Assembly (NCBI RefSeq): GCF_013266695.1 | Contig: NZ_JABRXF010000001.1 | Coordinates: 822,236 to 886,235 of the forward strand | Source: Hongsoonwoonella zoysiae | Lineage (GTDB): Bacteria; Pseudomonadota; Alphaproteobacteria; Rhizobiales; Stappiaceae | Length of the DNA stretch: 64,000 nt | Direction of reading: 5' to 3' | In this document: one piece after another, positions 27,502 through 36,755 of the stretch | Position numbering within the stretch: position 1 is the stretch's first letter | How the letters are laid out: each line of letters opens with the position of its first letter | Notes under the pieces: generated by a model | Databases searched by the model: none | What the model was told of the DNA's origin: nothing | What the model saw: the letters and a program-made list of their open reading frames with translations, nothing else | Made by a program: the position numbers and the translations under genes

Positions 27502-29040
27502 ATGTTCGAAAGTCTGTCCGATCGCCTGAGCGGAGTGCTCGACAAGCTCACCAAGCGCGGTGCCTTGTCGGAATCCGACGTGTCGGAAGCCATGCGCGAG
27601 GTTCGCCGCGCGCTGATCGAGGCGGATGTCGCGCTGCCGGTGGTCCGCTCCTTCACGGACAAGGTGAAGAACCGCGCCGTTGGCCAGGAAGTGCTCAAGT
27701 CGGTGACGCCGGGCCAGCAGGTCGTGAAAATCGTGCACGACCAGCTTGTCGAAATGCTCGGCTCCGACGCCAGGCCGATCGATCTCGACGCCCCGGCGCC
27801 GGTCTGCATCATGATGGTGGGTCTCCAGGGTTCGGGTAAAACCACGACCACGGGCAAGATCGCGCGCCGGCTGACGGAGCGGGAGCGTCGCAAGGTGCTG
27901 ATGGCCTCGCTCGACACCCGCCGACCGGCAGCACAAGAGCAGCTCAAGGTCCTCGGCGAACAGAACGGCGTCGATACCCTGCCGATCATCGCCGGCCAGA
28001 CGCCGGTCCAGATCGCGAACCGCGCGATGACGGCGGCGAAGCTTGGCGGCTACGACGTGGTGATGCTGGATACCGCTGGCCGTATCCACATCGACGAGCC
28101 GCTGATGGTGGAGATGGCGGAGGTCAAAAAGGCCTCTAATCCGCATGAAATCCTGCTCGTCGCCGATGCGCTGACGGGTCAGGATGCGGTCAATCTCGCA
28201 ACGTCATTCGATGAGCGCGTCGGCATCACCGGCATCGTGCTGACCCGCATGGACGGTGACGGGCGCGGCGGTGCAGCCCTTTCCATGCGTGCGGTCACCG
28301 GCAAGCCGGTCAAGCTCATCGGTACTGGCGAAAAGGCTGACGCGCTGGAGGAGTTCCATCCCTCGCGCATCGCCGACCGTATCCTCGGCATGGGCGATAT
28401 CGTCTCGCTCGTCGAAAAGGCCGCGCAGGAATTCGATGCCGATCAGGCGGCCAAAATGGCCGCCAAGATGAAGAAAGGGTCCTTCGATCTGGAGGATCTG
28501 GCCGAGCAGCTCAAGCAAATGGAAAAACTCGGCGGAATGTCCGGCATCATGGGCATGATGCCGGGGGTGGGAAAGATCAAGAAGCAGCTCGGCGCGGCAA
28601 ATCTCGATGACAAGGTCGTCAAGCGCCAGGTTGCCATCATCCAGTCGATGACGCCCGCCGAGCGCCGCCGGCCTGAGCTTATGAAGGCTAGCCGCAAGAA
28701 GCGCATCGCCCGCGGTTCGGGCGTGGATGTCGCGGACGTCAACAAGCTTCTCAAGATGCACCGCCAGATGGCGGACATGATGAAGCAGATGGGCAAGGGC
28801 AAGGGTCTCTTCGGCAAGCTTATGGGCGGCATGGGCGGCGGCGGCATGCCGCAGGTCGACCCGAAGGAGATCGAAAAGCTCGCCAAGTCGGGCCAGCTTC
28901 CGGGTGGAATGTCCGGCGGCGGTCTGCCAGGCGGCTTTCCGGGCGCGGGCCTGCCGCCTGGCGGTATGCCGGGGCTTCCGGGCATGGGCGGGATGAAACT
29001 TCCCGGCCTTCCCGGACTGGGGAAAGGAAAGAAGAAATGA
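27502..29040 (+). CDS. ffh: Signal recognition particle protein Ffh
   Basis: GTPase of the signal recognition particle that delivers inner-membrane proteins to FtsY. NG domain: G1 GLQGSGKTTT (107-116), DTRRPAAQEQL, DTAGR and TRMDGDGRGG. M domain: Met-rich helices for signal peptides and 4.5S RNA, with SRKKRIARGSG. The C-terminus is a long Gly/Met/Pro-rich tail (about 440-512), longer than in E. coli Ffh (453). A frame from 27463 adds 13 non-conserved residues. Its stop overlaps the chorismate mutase start by four bases. The gene for 4.5S RNA was not found nearby. Confidence 0.96.
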   Translation: MFESLSDRLSGVLDKLTKRGALSESDVSEAMREVRRALIEADVALPVVRSFTDKVKNRAVGQEVLKSVTPGQQVVKIVHDQLVEMLGSDARPIDLDAPAPVCIMMVGLQGSGKTTTTGKIARRLTERERRKVLMASLDTRRPAAQEQLKVLGEQNGVDTLPIIAGQTPVQIANRAMTAAKLGGYDVVMLDTAGRIHIDEPLMVEMAEVKKASNPHEILLVADALTGQDAVNLATSFDERVGITGIVLTRMDGDGRGGAALSMRAVTGKPVKLIGTGEKADALEEFHPSRIADRILGMGDIVSLVEKAAQEFDADQAAKMAAKMKKGSFDLEDLAEQLKQMEKLGGMSGIMGMMPGVGKIKKQLGAANLDDKVVKRQVAIIQSMTPAERRRPELMKASRKKRIARGSGVDVADVNKLLKMHRQMADMMKQMGKGKGLFGKLMGGMGGGGMPQVDPKEIEKLAKSGQLPGGMSGGGLPGGFPGAGLPPGGMPGLPGMGGMKLPGLPGLGKGKKK

Positions 29041-29354
29041 GCACCAATGCCGAGACCCAACTCGGCCCGGACCATCCGGCGCTCGCTGAACTCAAGGAAT
29101 TGCGCGGCTCAATAGACAATATCGACGCGGCTCTGGTGCACATGCTGGCCGAAAGGTTCCGTTGCACGCAGCGCGTCGGTGTCCTGAAAGCCACGCACAA
29201 TCTTCCGCCGGCCGACCCGGCACGGGAGGAACGGCAGATCGAACGCCTTCGCGATCTCGCGCACAAGGCGAATCTCGATCCCGATTTCGCCGAAAAATTC
29301 CTCAACTTCATCGTCAGGGAAGTCATTCGGCATCACGAAGCCATTCGCCGCTGA
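29037..29354 (+). CDS. Chorismate mutase (AroQ type)
   Basis: Converts chorismate to prephenate for phenylalanine and tyrosine synthesis. A 105-residue all-helical AroQ protein: LRGSIDNIDAALVHMLAERF carries the first active-site region, followed by RVGVLKA (the substrate Arg/Lys) and the C-terminal FLNFIVREVIRHHE. It is a free-standing mutase with no prephenate dehydratase domain. Translation is probably coupled to ffh (four-base overlap), and rpsP follows after 33 bases, a placement known in rhizobia. Confidence 0.9.
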   Translation: MSTNAETQLGPDHPALAELKELRGSIDNIDAALVHMLAERFRCTQRVGVLKATHNLPPADPAREERQIERLRDLAHKANLDPDFAEKFLNFIVREVIRHHEAIRR

Positions 29355-29387
29355 TCGGCGAACCGCTATTTAACAGGAGTAGACAAA

Positions 29388-29792
29388 ATGGCCCTCAAGA
29401 TCCGTCTCGCACGCGGCGGCGCGAAGAAGCGCCCGTATTACCGCATCGTCGTTGCCGATGAGCGCGCGCCGCGCGATGGCCGCTTCATCGAGCGTCTCGG
29501 CACCTACAATCCGATGCTGCCGAAGGACGATGAAAACCGCATCGAGCTCAACCTGGAGCGTATTCAGCACTGGATCGGCAACGGCGCGCAGCCGACCGAC
29601 CGTGTCCTGCGTTTCCTGGATGCCGCCGGCGTCCTGAAGCGCGCGCCGCGCAACAATCCGCAGAAGGCCGAGCCCGGCCAGAAGGCCAAGGAGCGCCTTG
29701 AAGAAAAGCGCCAGAAGGCAGAAGACGCGGCTGCCGCCGCTGCGGAAGCCCAGGCCGAGCCCGCCGCTTCCGAGGAAGCCGCTGCGGAATAA
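29388..29792 (+). CDS. rpsP: 30S ribosomal protein S16
   Basis: Small-subunit protein needed for 30S assembly. The first ~80 residues are the conserved S16 domain ([20 protein letters not shown], then [17 protein letters not shown]). A ~50-residue Ala/Glu/Lys-rich tail follows, a length seen in alphaproteobacteria (134 versus 82 in E. coli). An ACAGGAG ribosome site precedes the ATG. Starts the familiar rpsP-rimM-trmD-rplS group. Confidence 0.97.
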   Translation: MALKIRLARGGAKKRPYYRIVVADERAPRDGRFIERLGTYNPMLPKDDENRIELNLERIQHWIGNGAQPTDRVLRFLDAAGVLKRAPRNNPQKAEPGQKAKERLEEKRQKAEDAAAAAAEAQAEPAASEEAAAE

Positions 29793-29835
29793 TCCGCAAT
29801 GCGGCGCGGGTTTCTTGTAGAGGGAACATCCGGGC

Positions 29836-30372
29836 ATGAGTGAGAAAAGTGCCCGGATCGCGATCGCACGCATCGGCGCCGCCCATGGCATACGTGGCGA
29901 AGTGCGGATCAAACCCTATGGGGATGATCCGCTCGCCCTTGCCGACTACGGGCCGCTTTCCACGAAAGACGGTTCGAAAAGCTTCGAGATCATCAGCCTT
30001 CGCCCGCAAAAATCCGTTGTCATAGCCCGGTTGAAGGGCGTGAACGACCGAAATGCGGCCGAAGCGTTGAATGGCGTGGAACTCTTCGTCGCGCGGGATG
30101 CGCTGCCCGAGCCGGAAGAGGAAGACGAGTTCTACCATAGCGATCTGATCGGCCTGGCAGCGGTGGATACCGATGGCGTTGACCTCGGCACCATAGTCAC
30201 CGTGCCGAATTTCGGCGCGGGCGATCTTCTGGAGATCGCGCCGAAGGGTGGCCGCTCGTTCTACGTTCCCTTCACGCGGGAATTCGTTCCCGAGGTCGAT
30301 ATCGCCGAGGGGCGGGTGGTCGTGGCCCTGCCGGAGGGTTACCTGTCTGAAAGCGATGAAGACAAGGCCTGA
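29836..30372 (+). CDS. rimM: Ribosome maturation factor RimM
   Basis: Assists 30S head assembly by binding S19. RimM domain (RIGAAHGIRGEVRIKPYGDDP at the N-terminus, too long to be chance) is followed by a PRC-barrel (about 95-170, with FYHSDLIGLAAVDTDG and YVPFTREFVPEVD). Length 178 is normal. It lies 43 bases after rpsP. Its last 34 bases overlap the 3' end of the VanZ-like gene on the other strand, which interrupts the usual direct rimM-trmD succession. Confidence 0.94.
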   Translation: MSEKSARIAIARIGAAHGIRGEVRIKPYGDDPLALADYGPLSTKDGSKSFEIISLRPQKSVVIARLKGVNDRNAAEALNGVELFVARDALPEPEEEDEFYHSDLIGLAAVDTDGVDLGTIVTVPNFGAGDLLEIAPKGGRSFYVPFTREFVPEVDIAEGRVVVALPEGYLSESDEDKA

Positions 30373-30818
30373 CTTTCGGGCATGTCCGCGATGGTGCTGC
30401 CGGTTGCGGCGGCTTTCACTTCGGAGCGGACGAGCGCGATGGTGACGGCCACGACAGCTATTCCGATGGTGTTGGCGCCTGCATCCAGCAGGGATGCGTG
30501 GTGATTTGGCAAAACACCCTGTATCGCCTCTCCGGTCAGCCCGAGGATGAGAACTGTAATCGCCGAAACGCGCAGCCTGCAGGAAAACAGCGCGTGGATT
30601 GCGAGCGTCAGAAGCCCGAAAAACAGGATGTGCTGCACCTTGTCGTAGGGGTGGTCGAAACCGGCGTTGAAGACAAGGCCCATGCAAATCCCATAGACCG
30701 CGAGCAGCACCGCCGGGGCCAGGCGCCATGGCGTCGGCCTGAAGCCGAGCTGCTGCAGCTTGAAGACGGTTGCTTGCGGAATTTCTGGAAGGGATAACCG
30801 CACGAACGGACCTTTCAC
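30339..30818 (-). CDS. VanZ-like membrane protein
   Basis: A 159-residue protein with about four transmembrane segments (about 32-52, 61-79, 82-100, 113-131) and the VanZ signature DKVQHILFFGLL followed by GEAIQGVLPNHHASLLDAGAN. The family's biochemical role is unclear. It starts with GTG and has no strong ribosome site. It is antisense to the end of rimM for 34 bases and divergent from trmD. Function and expression are uncertain, but the conserved motif makes it a real gene rather than a shadow. Confidence 0.75.
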   Translation of the reverse strand: MKGPFVRLSLPEIPQATVFKLQQLGFRPTPWRLAPAVLLAVYGICMGLVFNAGFDHPYDKVQHILFFGLLTLAIHALFSCRLRVSAITVLILGLTGEAIQGVLPNHHASLLDAGANTIGIAVVAVTIALVRSEVKAAATGSTIADMPESQALSSSLSDR

Positions 30819-30905
30819 GTTTCAGCCGAACGTTTAAATTGCCGCCGAATTACTTAAGGTCCCGTTTCAAGCCCGATTTCGCGCCACTCTGACAGGATTG
30901 CCGAG

Positions 30906-31613
30906 ATGCCCTTTGCCGCCACCGTGCTCACGCTTTATCCGGACATGTTTCCAGGCCCGCTCGGCCAAAGTTTGTCAGGCAGGGCGCTGGAGAAGGATAT
31001 CTGGAACCTGGAAACGGTACAGATCAGGGATTTCGCGTCCGACAAACATCGCAGTGTTGACGATACGCCCGCGGGCGGGGGAGCGGGCATGGTCCTGCGG
31101 CCCGATATCCTGGCAAAGGCTATCGACCATGCAAGCCCGGCATCCGACCAGCGCCCGCGCCTGCTCATGTCGCCGCGTGGGCGCCCGCTCGATCAGGCTT
31201 ATGTACGGCAGTTGAGCGAGGGTCCGGGCGCGGTCATCGTCTGCGGCCGGTTCGAAGGGGTGGACGAACGGGTGATCGAGGCGCGGGGTCTCGTGGAGGT
31301 TTCGATTGGCGACTATGTCCTTTCAGGGGGCGAGCTTGGCGCCATGGTGCTGCTGGATGCCGTTGTCCGCCTTCTGCCGGGTGTCATGGGCAATCGGGAA
31401 AGCGGCGAGAGCGAAAGCTTCGAAATGGGCCTGCTGGAGCATCCGCAGTATACGCGGCCTCAGGAATTCGAGGGCAGGACGATCCCGGAAATCCTGACGT
31501 CCGGCGATCATGGAAAGATCGCGGCATGGCGTAAGGCGCGTGCGGAGGAAATTACGCAAGCCCGGCGGCCCGATCTTTACGACGCTTGGCGCGATGGCGA
31601 CGAAAAAAGCTGA
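30906..31613 (+). CDS. trmD: tRNA (guanine-37-N1)-methyltransferase
   Basis: Methylates G37 next to the anticodon, preventing frameshifts. The SPOUT knot is visible as [20 protein letters not shown], with the RPDI-like segment and the conserved [16 protein letters not shown] (substrate and SAM region) before it. Length 235 is standard. It is followed by a 220-base spacer and rplS. Divergent from the VanZ-like gene, so it probably has its own promoter at 30819-30905. Confidence 0.96.
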   Translation: MPFAATVLTLYPDMFPGPLGQSLSGRALEKDIWNLETVQIRDFASDKHRSVDDTPAGGGAGMVLRPDILAKAIDHASPASDQRPRLLMSPRGRPLDQAYVRQLSEGPGAVIVCGRFEGVDERVIEARGLVEVSIGDYVLSGGELGAMVLLDAVVRLLPGVMGNRESGESESFEMGLLEHPQYTRPQEFEGRTIPEILTSGDHGKIAAWRKARAEEITQARRPDLYDAWRDGDEKS

Positions 31614-31833
31614 CCTTTCTGCCATTTTGGGCATGACATTTGGTGGAAGTTGGGTTATCACCCACCGCGAAACGGGTTCGGATGTGGGCCGCGTGGCGTT
31701 GAATGCGTCTCGGCGGTTGTTTGGTCGGACCGATAGATTCAGGCATTCAGCCATAAAATCCGGTGAATTCGCCCCTGCGGCCTGACCGTATGCGGACGCT
31801 CTGACCGGTCGAAGAACCGAGAAGGTAAGAGCC

Positions 31834-32316
31834 ATGAACATCATCGATCAGCTCAACGCCGAGGAAATGGCGAAGATCGAATCCATCCGCAAGCTGCCGG
31901 AATTCTCCCCGGGCGACACGCTGCGGGTGAACGTGAAGGTTACGGAAGGCAACCGCACCCGTACCCAGGCTTTCGAAGGTGTGTGCATCGCGCGTTCGGG
32001 TGCCGGTTTCGACGAGAATTTTACCGTCCGCAAGATTTCCTACGGCGAAGGCGTGGAGCGTGTGTTCCCGGTCTTCTCGCCGCTCGTCGAAGGTGTCGAG
32101 GTTGTCCGTCGCGGTAAGGTTCGCCGCGCAAAGCTCTATTACCTCCGCAATCGTCGCGGCAAGTCCGCGCGTATCGTGGAAGCGACCAACGTGCGCGCCC
32201 GCCGTCTCAACGACGCAACGAAGGCCGAAATCGCCGCCGCCAAGGCTGCTTTCGAGGCCGAAAAGGCCGCCGCGAAGGAAGCCGCAGCCGCAGCTGCGGA
32301 GTCGAACGCCGAATAA
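31834..32316 (+). CDS. rplS: 50S ribosomal protein L19
   Basis: Large-subunit protein at the 30S-50S interface. The L19 core spans about residues 1-120 ([52 protein letters not shown]). A ~35-residue Ala/Lys/Glu tail extends it to 160 residues, as is common in alphaproteobacteria. A GAAGGTAAGA ribosome region precedes the ATG. A hairpin with a modest T run follows at 32361. Confidence 0.97.
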   Translation: MNIIDQLNAEEMAKIESIRKLPEFSPGDTLRVNVKVTEGNRTRTQAFEGVCIARSGAGFDENFTVRKISYGEGVERVFPVFSPLVEGVEVVRRGKVRRAKLYYLRNRRGKSARIVEATNVRARRLNDATKAEIAAAKAAFEAEKAAAKEAAAAAAESNAE

Positions 32317-32360
32317 GATCGGCGCGTCTTTGGCGCTTTTTCACTTTGCAAGCCCTGATG

Positions 32361-32383
32361 AGGCGGCCCCACGGGTCGCCTTA
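32361..32383 (+). terminator. Probable terminator after rplS
   Basis: AGGCGGCCC (32361-32369) pairs with GGGTCGCCT (32373-32381) with one G-T pair and a three-base loop; the T run is short (TTATT). Confidence 0.6.
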
Positions 32384-32717
32384 TTCGTATCTGCGGACGG
32401 CTGAAATTGGCTCCCGCGCTTGACCGGCGGGCCGTTTCTGCGTCATTGAATGCGGCATATCAGAAATTTGCAGGATGGAACGGCAGGTCAATGTGCTGGA
32501 CGGCTGAAATCGCGGCAAATCGGGATGCGGGCACCATGACCGTTCCTCTTTGCCGCGTGGTGCTCCAGGATCGCCGCCGCCTGCCTTGGCGCTTTCACGC
32601 CCGCCTCAGCGCCGCCCACGGCCTGCTATCCGCCATCCGATAGCCGCCCATCCCGGCCTGCTGCTCCTTGATGGCAAGTGAGCGCGGCCCATCCCGACAG
32701 AATTCAGGAGACATCCG
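32384..32717. other. rplS-leuC spacer
   Basis: About 330 bases with no recognisable gene. A frame from 32407 to 32643 resembles no family. A CAGGAG ribosome site for leuC lies at 32705-32710. Four consecutive Leu codons occur at 32658-32669 in one frame, but I found no start codon for a leader peptide in that frame. Confidence 0.4.
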
Positions 32718-34130
32718 ATGACCCAGGCAAAAACGCTTTACGACAAGATCTTCGACGCCCATGTCGTCGACACCCAGGAAGACGGCACAAGCCTTCTTTA
32801 TATCGACCGTCATCTCGTCCACGAGGTGACGAGCCCGCAGGCTTTCGAGGGCTTGCGCATGGCGGGCCGCAAGGTGCGCCAGCCCGGCCGTACGCTTGCC
32901 GTCGTCGATCACAACGTGCCGACGACCGACCGTTCGCACGGCATCGACGATCCGGAAAGCGCCTTGCAGGTGCAGACGCTTGCCAACAATGCCGGCGAGT
33001 TCGAGATCGAATATTACAACGAGACCGACAAGCGTCAGGGCATTGTTCACATCGTTGGCCCGGAGCAGGGCTTCACCCTCCCGGGTATGACGATCGTCTG
33101 CGGCGACAGCCACACTTCCACGCATGGCGCTTTCGGCGCGCTTGCGCACGGCATCGGCACCTCGGAGGTGGAGCATGTGCTCGCCACCCAAACTCTGATC
33201 CAGCGCAAGGCGAAGAACATGCGCGTTACCGTCGATGGCAAGCTGCCGGAAGGCGTTACCGCAAAAGACATCATTCTCGCCATCATCGGCGAGATCGGCA
33301 CCGCCGGCGGCACGGGTCATGTCATCGAATATGCCGGCGAGGCGATCCGCTCGCTGTCGATGGAAGGTCGCATGACGGTCTGCAACATGTCGATCGAGGG
33401 TGGCGCGCGCGCCGGCCTGATCGCGCCGGACGAAAAGACCTACGCTTATCTGGAAGGCCGTCCCAAGGCGCCGAAGGGTGAAGCCTGGGAGATGGCGAAG
33501 GCATACTGGCAGACGCTTTACTCCGACGAGGGTGCGGTATTCGACAAGGAAATCCGGCTCGATGCGGCCAATCTTCCGCCGATCGTCACCTGGGGTTCGT
33601 CGCCGGAGGATGTCGTCTCCGTCACCGGTGCCGTGCCGGACCCGGATGGGATCGAGGACGAGAACCGCCGTGCGTCGAAGCATCGGGCGCTGCAGTACAT
33701 GGGCCTGACGCCGGGTACGAAGATCACCGATATCAAGCTCGACAAGGTCTTCATCGGCTCTTGCACCAACGGCCGGATCGAGGATCTGCGCGAAGCTGCG
33801 AAGGTGATCGAGGGCCGCCGGGTTGCCGAGACGGTGGACGCCATGGTCGTGCCGGGCTCCGGCCTCGTGAAGGAGCAGGCCGAGGCCGAGGGTCTCGACA
33901 AGGTGTTCAAGGATGCCGGTTTCGACTGGCGCGAGCCGGGTTGCTCCATGTGCCTTGCCATGAACGCCGACAAGCTGAAGCCGGGCGAGCGTTGCGCCTC
34001 CACCTCGAACCGCAATTTCGAGGGTCGCCAGGGCTTCAAGGGCCGCACCCATCTGGTCTCCCCGGCCATGGCTGCCGCTGCGGCGATCGCCGGGCACTTC
34101 GTCGATATCCGCGAGTGGGATCGCGGCTGA
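32718..34130 (+). CDS. leuC: 3-isopropylmalate dehydratase large subunit
   Basis: Aconitase-family enzyme that, with LeuD, isomerises 2- to 3-isopropylmalate in leucine synthesis. The three 4Fe-4S ligands are C349 (FIGSCTNGR), C409 and C412 ([11 protein letters not shown]). [12 protein letters not shown] and NRNFEGRQG are also diagnostic. Length 470 matches bacterial LeuC. leuD is not adjacent, a split seen in rhizobia. A hairpin terminator follows at 34202. Confidence 0.97.
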   Translation: MTQAKTLYDKIFDAHVVDTQEDGTSLLYIDRHLVHEVTSPQAFEGLRMAGRKVRQPGRTLAVVDHNVPTTDRSHGIDDPESALQVQTLANNAGEFEIEYYNETDKRQGIVHIVGPEQGFTLPGMTIVCGDSHTSTHGAFGALAHGIGTSEVEHVLATQTLIQRKAKNMRVTVDGKLPEGVTAKDIILAIIGEIGTAGGTGHVIEYAGEAIRSLSMEGRMTVCNMSIEGGARAGLIAPDEKTYAYLEGRPKAPKGEAWEMAKAYWQTLYSDEGAVFDKEIRLDAANLPPIVTWGSSPEDVVSVTGAVPDPDGIEDENRRASKHRALQYMGLTPGTKITDIKLDKVFIGSCTNGRIEDLREAAKVIEGRRVAETVDAMVVPGSGLVKEQAEAEGLDKVFKDAGFDWREPGCSMCLAMNADKLKPGERCASTSNRNFEGRQGFKGRTHLVSPAMAAAAAIAGHFVDIREWDRG

Positions 34131-34201
34131 CGGTAAGTGGCGTAGCTGGGTGATTCGATTTCGCGGCCGGCTTCGGCCCGTAAATCGTGAAACAAATCGT
34201 G

Positions 34202-34227
34202 AAGGGCGTCCGTAAGGGCGCCCTTTT
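34202..34227 (+). terminator. Intrinsic terminator after leuC
   Basis: AAGGGCG (34202-34208) pairs with CGCCCTT (34219-34225), followed by TT. The hairpin core is close to the one after rho. Confidence 0.75.
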
Positions 34228-34474
34228 CCTTTGTCGAATGATCATCCGCTTAGCCTGAAGCGCCCGTTTCAATCGTTAAAACAAGGACTTTTCCGCAACC
34301 GGCAATCCGGTTTCCATTACACTGCGTATGTCTTGCTGCGAGTAATGGCTTCACAAGAGTGTCACCATCGCTCTACAATATGCGCGCAACTCATTAAGGT
34401 GGATCCTGAGACCGGCGTTCTCTCTGAAGGGCCGGTGAAGATCGGGCCTTCGAACCGGCATGAGGAGCTATGGA
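34228..34474. other. leuC-HNH spacer
   Basis: About 250 bases without a gene. AT-richer sequence near 34300-34400 may hold the nuclease promoter. Nothing else recognised. Confidence 0.35.
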
Positions 34475-35032
34475 GTGAACGTCGCGCTTTCTCCAGGCGC
34501 CCACCCGGCGCTGGTGCTTAACGCGGACTACAGACCGCTAAGCTACTATCCGCTGTCGCTCTGGTCGTGGCAGGATGCCGTCAAGGCTGTGTTTCTCGAC
34601 CGGGTCAACATCGTCTCCGAATACGACGTGGTGGCCCGAAGTCCGAGTTCCGAATTCCGGCTGCCCAGCGTCGTTTCCCTGCGAAGTTTCATCAAGCCTT
34701 CCCGACATCCTGCCTTTACGCGGTTCAACGTTTTTCTCCGTGACAGATTTCAATGCCAGTATTGCGGATCGAAAAACGATCTGACTTTCGATCACCTTGT
34801 TCCCCGCTCCCGTGGTGGTCAGACCACCTGGCAAAATGTGATTACCGCCTGCAGCCCGTGCAACCTTCGCAAGGCCAACAAGTCGTGCTCGGATATAAAC
34901 ATGTGGCCGCGGCACATGCCTTTTGCGCCCACCGTGCACGACCTTCACAACAACGGCCGGCTTTTCCCGCCGAACCATCTTCATGAAAGCTGGATCGACT
35001 TCCTGTATTGGGATACGGAACTCGAACCTTGA
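34475..35032 (+). CDS. HNH endonuclease family protein
   Basis: A 185-residue protein with an HNH nuclease domain in its C-terminal half. The zinc cysteine pairs are CQYC (94-97) and CSPC (126-129). The active-site His lies in FDHLVPRSRGG (D106, H107) and the Asn at N121. The N-terminal half (PALVLNADYRPLSYYPLSLW) is a conserved extension found in many bacterial chromosomal HNH proteins of unknown role. The GTG at 34475, eight bases after a GAGGAG ribosome site, was preferred over the ATG at 34460. It is a stand-alone gene with no partner methylase or toxin-antitoxin gene. Function unknown. Confidence 0.8.
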   Translation: MNVALSPGAHPALVLNADYRPLSYYPLSLWSWQDAVKAVFLDRVNIVSEYDVVARSPSSEFRLPSVVSLRSFIKPSRHPAFTRFNVFLRDRFQCQYCGSKNDLTFDHLVPRSRGGQTTWQNVITACSPCNLRKANKSCSDINMWPRHMPFAPTVHDLHNNGRLFPPNHLHESWIDFLYWDTELEP

Positions 35033-35280
35033 CCTTCAGATTCTTCAATTCGGTTAATTGTCCTTAAACCTTTTCGAAAGAATTGGCTTCCTTTACGCCA
35101 GCTCTTAACGTTTTCGCACCGCCAGAATGACATTCTACCGGCGATGGCAATGTATTGTTGCCCGGTCGACAGGCGTCCTGATCTTTTGGACCGCTCGCCA
35201 TCAAGTCGATCTTCTTTCGCGTACTGGCGTCTATCGCATTCAACCGGGTGTGGCAGGCGCCGAGGCTGGAGATGAATGTC

Positions 35281-36678
35281 ATGTCTTGGCGGAAAAAAGC
35301 TGAGGACTGGGAAAGTGCCGGAGGCGTGTTCCTCAGGTTCGGGCGGGACAGGCGCGGGGGGGTTCTTCCGCTTTTCGGCCTTGTCGCGATCATCACGATC
35401 GTCATCGTTGGTGCGGCCATCGACATCGGCAGGGCGGTGAACCAGAAGCGGTCCCTGGCGCGCGGCCTTGACGCGGCCATGCTGGCGGTTGCGCGCGAGC
35501 TTTCGGTCCGCAACATGACCCCTGCGGAAGTTCAGCAATATGTCGATGAATTCTATCAGGATTTCTTCGATGCGAACTCCGAGAACTCGACCGCGCCCGA
35601 TGCGAAGATCATTCTCGACCCGCCGGTGATCGATACGGACAAGCGTCGGATAGACGTTTCCGCGAGAACGACAATCCCTACCTATTTCATAAGCATCGGC
35701 GGCATCGGTCCCGAAACGCTGACCATGGGCGTTACCGCCCAGGCCGTCTATCCCAAGAGCGTCGAGATCGCCATGGTCGTCGATGTGACCGGCTCGATGG
35801 CGGGAAGCGGCAAGATCGGTGCGTTGCGCGATGCGGCGGCGGATTTCGTGAACATCCTCATTCCGCCGGAAGCTGCGGCGACCAACGAGAAGGTGCGCAT
35901 ATCGATGGTGCCTTACAGCACGGGCGTGAACATTGGCACCTCGCGCGCGACTCTTGCCACCGGCGGCTGGAACGCGTCGCGCAATTCGTTCGAATATTGC
36001 GTTTCGGAACGTGGCGGCGCGCAGGCGGCCACGGACGTGAGCTACGCAACGGCACCGGTCGGCCCGGGTACGGTTCGCGCCGGCAGGAAGAAAGGTTACC
36101 GAAAGAGCGGTTCCAACCTCTACGCGAGTTCGGACTATATCTGCCCTGAATCCGCCTTAATCCCGCTGACCCTCGACCCCGGCGGGGCGGGTGTCTCCGG
36201 CTCGCTCCTGCATTCCATCGATAATCTTCAGGCGAAGGGCTACACGGCCGGCGCGACCGGCATCACCTGGGGCTGGTATACGCTTTCGGCGAATTGGTCC
36301 GGGCTCTGGCCCGCCGAGAGCCGGCCGGCCCCCTATTCCGACGAGCGCGTGCTGAAATATCTGATCGTGATGACGGATGGCGATTTCAACACCATTTTCG
36401 GCCCGACCACCCATTACGGTACGGATTATGACTGGATGGCGCAGAACAACTCGTATGAGGCCCGCCAGCGTGCCATTGCCCTGTGTGACTCGATCAAGCA
36501 GAACACGGAAATCCGCATCATCACGATCGGCTTCCAGATCGGCAGCACCCAGAAGGCGATGATGCAGGATTGCGCGTCATCCTCGGGTGATTATCACAAC
36601 GCATCCAACAACCAGGAACTTCGCGAGCAGTTTCAGAAGATCGCGCTGCAGATCAAGAAGACCTATCTGTCCCGCTAA
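35281..36678 (+). CDS. TadE/TadG-like pilus assembly protein with von Willebrand A domain
   Basis: A 465-residue envelope protein. The N-terminal RRGGVLPLFGLVAIITIVIV with a following membrane segment (about 29-47) is the TadE/G-type (Flp pilus) start. A VWA-type domain begins near 162; its metal-site loop reads DVTGSM (D168, T170, S172), a DxTxS variant of DxSxS, and LIVMTDGDFN is the third element. It probably sits in the periplasm and binds protein partners. The start was set at 35281, after GGCTGGAG; a frame from 35248 is longer. No other tad genes lie in the window, so its pilus role is inferred. Confidence 0.78.
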   Translation: MSWRKKAEDWESAGGVFLRFGRDRRGGVLPLFGLVAIITIVIVGAAIDIGRAVNQKRSLARGLDAAMLAVARELSVRNMTPAEVQQYVDEFYQDFFDANSENSTAPDAKIILDPPVIDTDKRRIDVSARTTIPTYFISIGGIGPETLTMGVTAQAVYPKSVEIAMVVDVTGSMAGSGKIGALRDAAADFVNILIPPEAAATNEKVRISMVPYSTGVNIGTSRATLATGGWNASRNSFEYCVSERGGAQAATDVSYATAPVGPGTVRAGRKKGYRKSGSNLYASSDYICPESALIPLTLDPGGAGVSGSLLHSIDNLQAKGYTAGATGITWGWYTLSANWSGLWPAESRPAPYSDERVLKYLIVMTDGDFNTIFGPTTHYGTDYDWMAQNNSYEARQRAIALCDSIKQNTEIRIITIGFQIGSTQKAMMQDCASSSGDYHNASNNQELREQFQKIALQIKKTYLSR

Positions 36679-36704
36679 CTGGGGGAGAGTGTCACGAGAC
36701 GGAC

Positions 36705-36729
36705 AAAGGGGGCCGATGGCCCCCTTTCT
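36705..36729. terminator. Bidirectional terminator between TadG-like gene and acs
   Basis: GGGGGCC (36708-36714) and GGCCCCC (36718-36724) enclose GAT, with AAA before and TTT after, so the hairpin works in both directions. It separates the convergent TadG-like gene and acs. Confidence 0.85.
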
Positions 36730-36755
36730 TGTATTCGCCGTCTGGAAGTTCCCGC

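Noticed and set aside
31510-31785. 91-residue frame between trmD and rplS
   Set aside because: Overlaps trmD by 104 bases, has no recognisable domain, and no supported start.
32658-32669. Run of four Leu codons upstream of leuC, possible leader peptide
   Set aside because: No start codon found in that frame and no terminator/antiterminator pair visible before leuC.
35054-35067. TTAA-N6-TTAA upstream of the TadG-like gene
   Set aside because: Spacer is six, not seven, so it misses the full CtrA consensus.
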